From contig JAUXWM010000070.1 in the NCBI GenBank assembly GCA_030681375.1, positions 1 through 64,000 on the forward strand: DNA of 64,000 nt, written 5' to 3'. This stretch comes from Gallionella sp. Lineage in GTDB: Bacteria; Pseudomonadota; Gammaproteobacteria; Burkholderiales; Gallionellaceae. How positions within the stretch are numbered: position 1 is the stretch's first letter; every line of letters begins with the position of its first letter. The position numbers were made by a program, and so were the translations under genes. Below, in pieces: positions 63,986 to 64,000 of the stretch. Below the pieces are notes generated by a model that saw only the letters and a list, made by a program, of their open reading frames with translations, was not told the DNA's origin and did not search any database.

Positions 63986-64000
63986 GCGGAATAGAAAGTA
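63982..64000 (+). CDS. Possible start of the next gene, cut by the window edge
   Basis: ATG at 63982 overlaps the carbonic anhydrase stop as ATGA, the same spacing as the previous junction. Only six codons (MSGIES) are visible, so no product can be named. Confidence 0.3.

Overview
The window reads as chromosome of a betaproteobacterium. Gene content and order (rne/rluC, tig-clpP-clpX-lon-hupB-ppiD, paired cphA genes, an NAD-type Hox hydrogenase with hyp genes) would fit the Gallionellales/Nitrosomonadales. That placement is an inference from gene content; no rRNA gene is present to test it.

Layout. 1-2.73 kb is a decayed accessory segment: an IS3-type transposase end, a RelE/XRE toxin-antitoxin pair with a frameshifted toxin, the C-terminal stub of a phage integrase fused to an Rz/Rz1-like lysis cassette, a run of hairpins, and a frameshifted phage-type Dam methylase. 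2.8-18.3 kb is housekeeping: low-molecular-weight phosphatase, RNase E, RluC, a GAF-PAS-GGDEF-EAL protein, msrB-yciB-yciI-bolA-ppiC, phoH, bcp, tadA, a YkuD protein, ygfZ and an adenylate cyclase-hemerythrin fusion. 18.8-23.9 kb holds a peptide-type ABC importer (binding protein and two permeases, no ATPase). 24.2-32.8 kb is the protein quality-control block tig-clpP-clpX-lon-hupB-ppiD, in which a tRNA-Val/tRNA-Asp pair occurs twice, on both sides of ppiD.

32.8-40.5 kb is a cyanophycin locus: a short CphA-like synthetase and a full-length CphA, divergent from an ABC exporter-like protein and a DUF1854 protein that overlap by 4 bases. An RNA methyltransferase, a Fic protein, RhlE and a patatin lipoprotein follow. 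44.9-56.0 kb is a hydrogen locus: hoxFUYH-hoxW on the minus strand and hupE-hypABFCDE on the plus strand, back to back from one intergenic region. HoxFU would pass electrons between H2 oxidised at HoxYH and NAD+, and the Hyp proteins build the NiFe site. HypF is short, lacking its N-terminal half. 56-64 kb holds a Sel1 protein, a LonB-like protease, a BCAM0308-type protein, NhaR, YqhA, HtpX and a beta-carbonic anhydrase.

The most notable pattern is short repeats placed in or next to genes without breaking frames: a 42-bp stretch in tadA, a 66-bp palindromic element in a permease gene, a 57-bp tandem repeat extending HoxU, a 16-bp duplication at the hoxF/hoxU junction, and two miniature inverted-repeat elements inside the hox and hyp operons.
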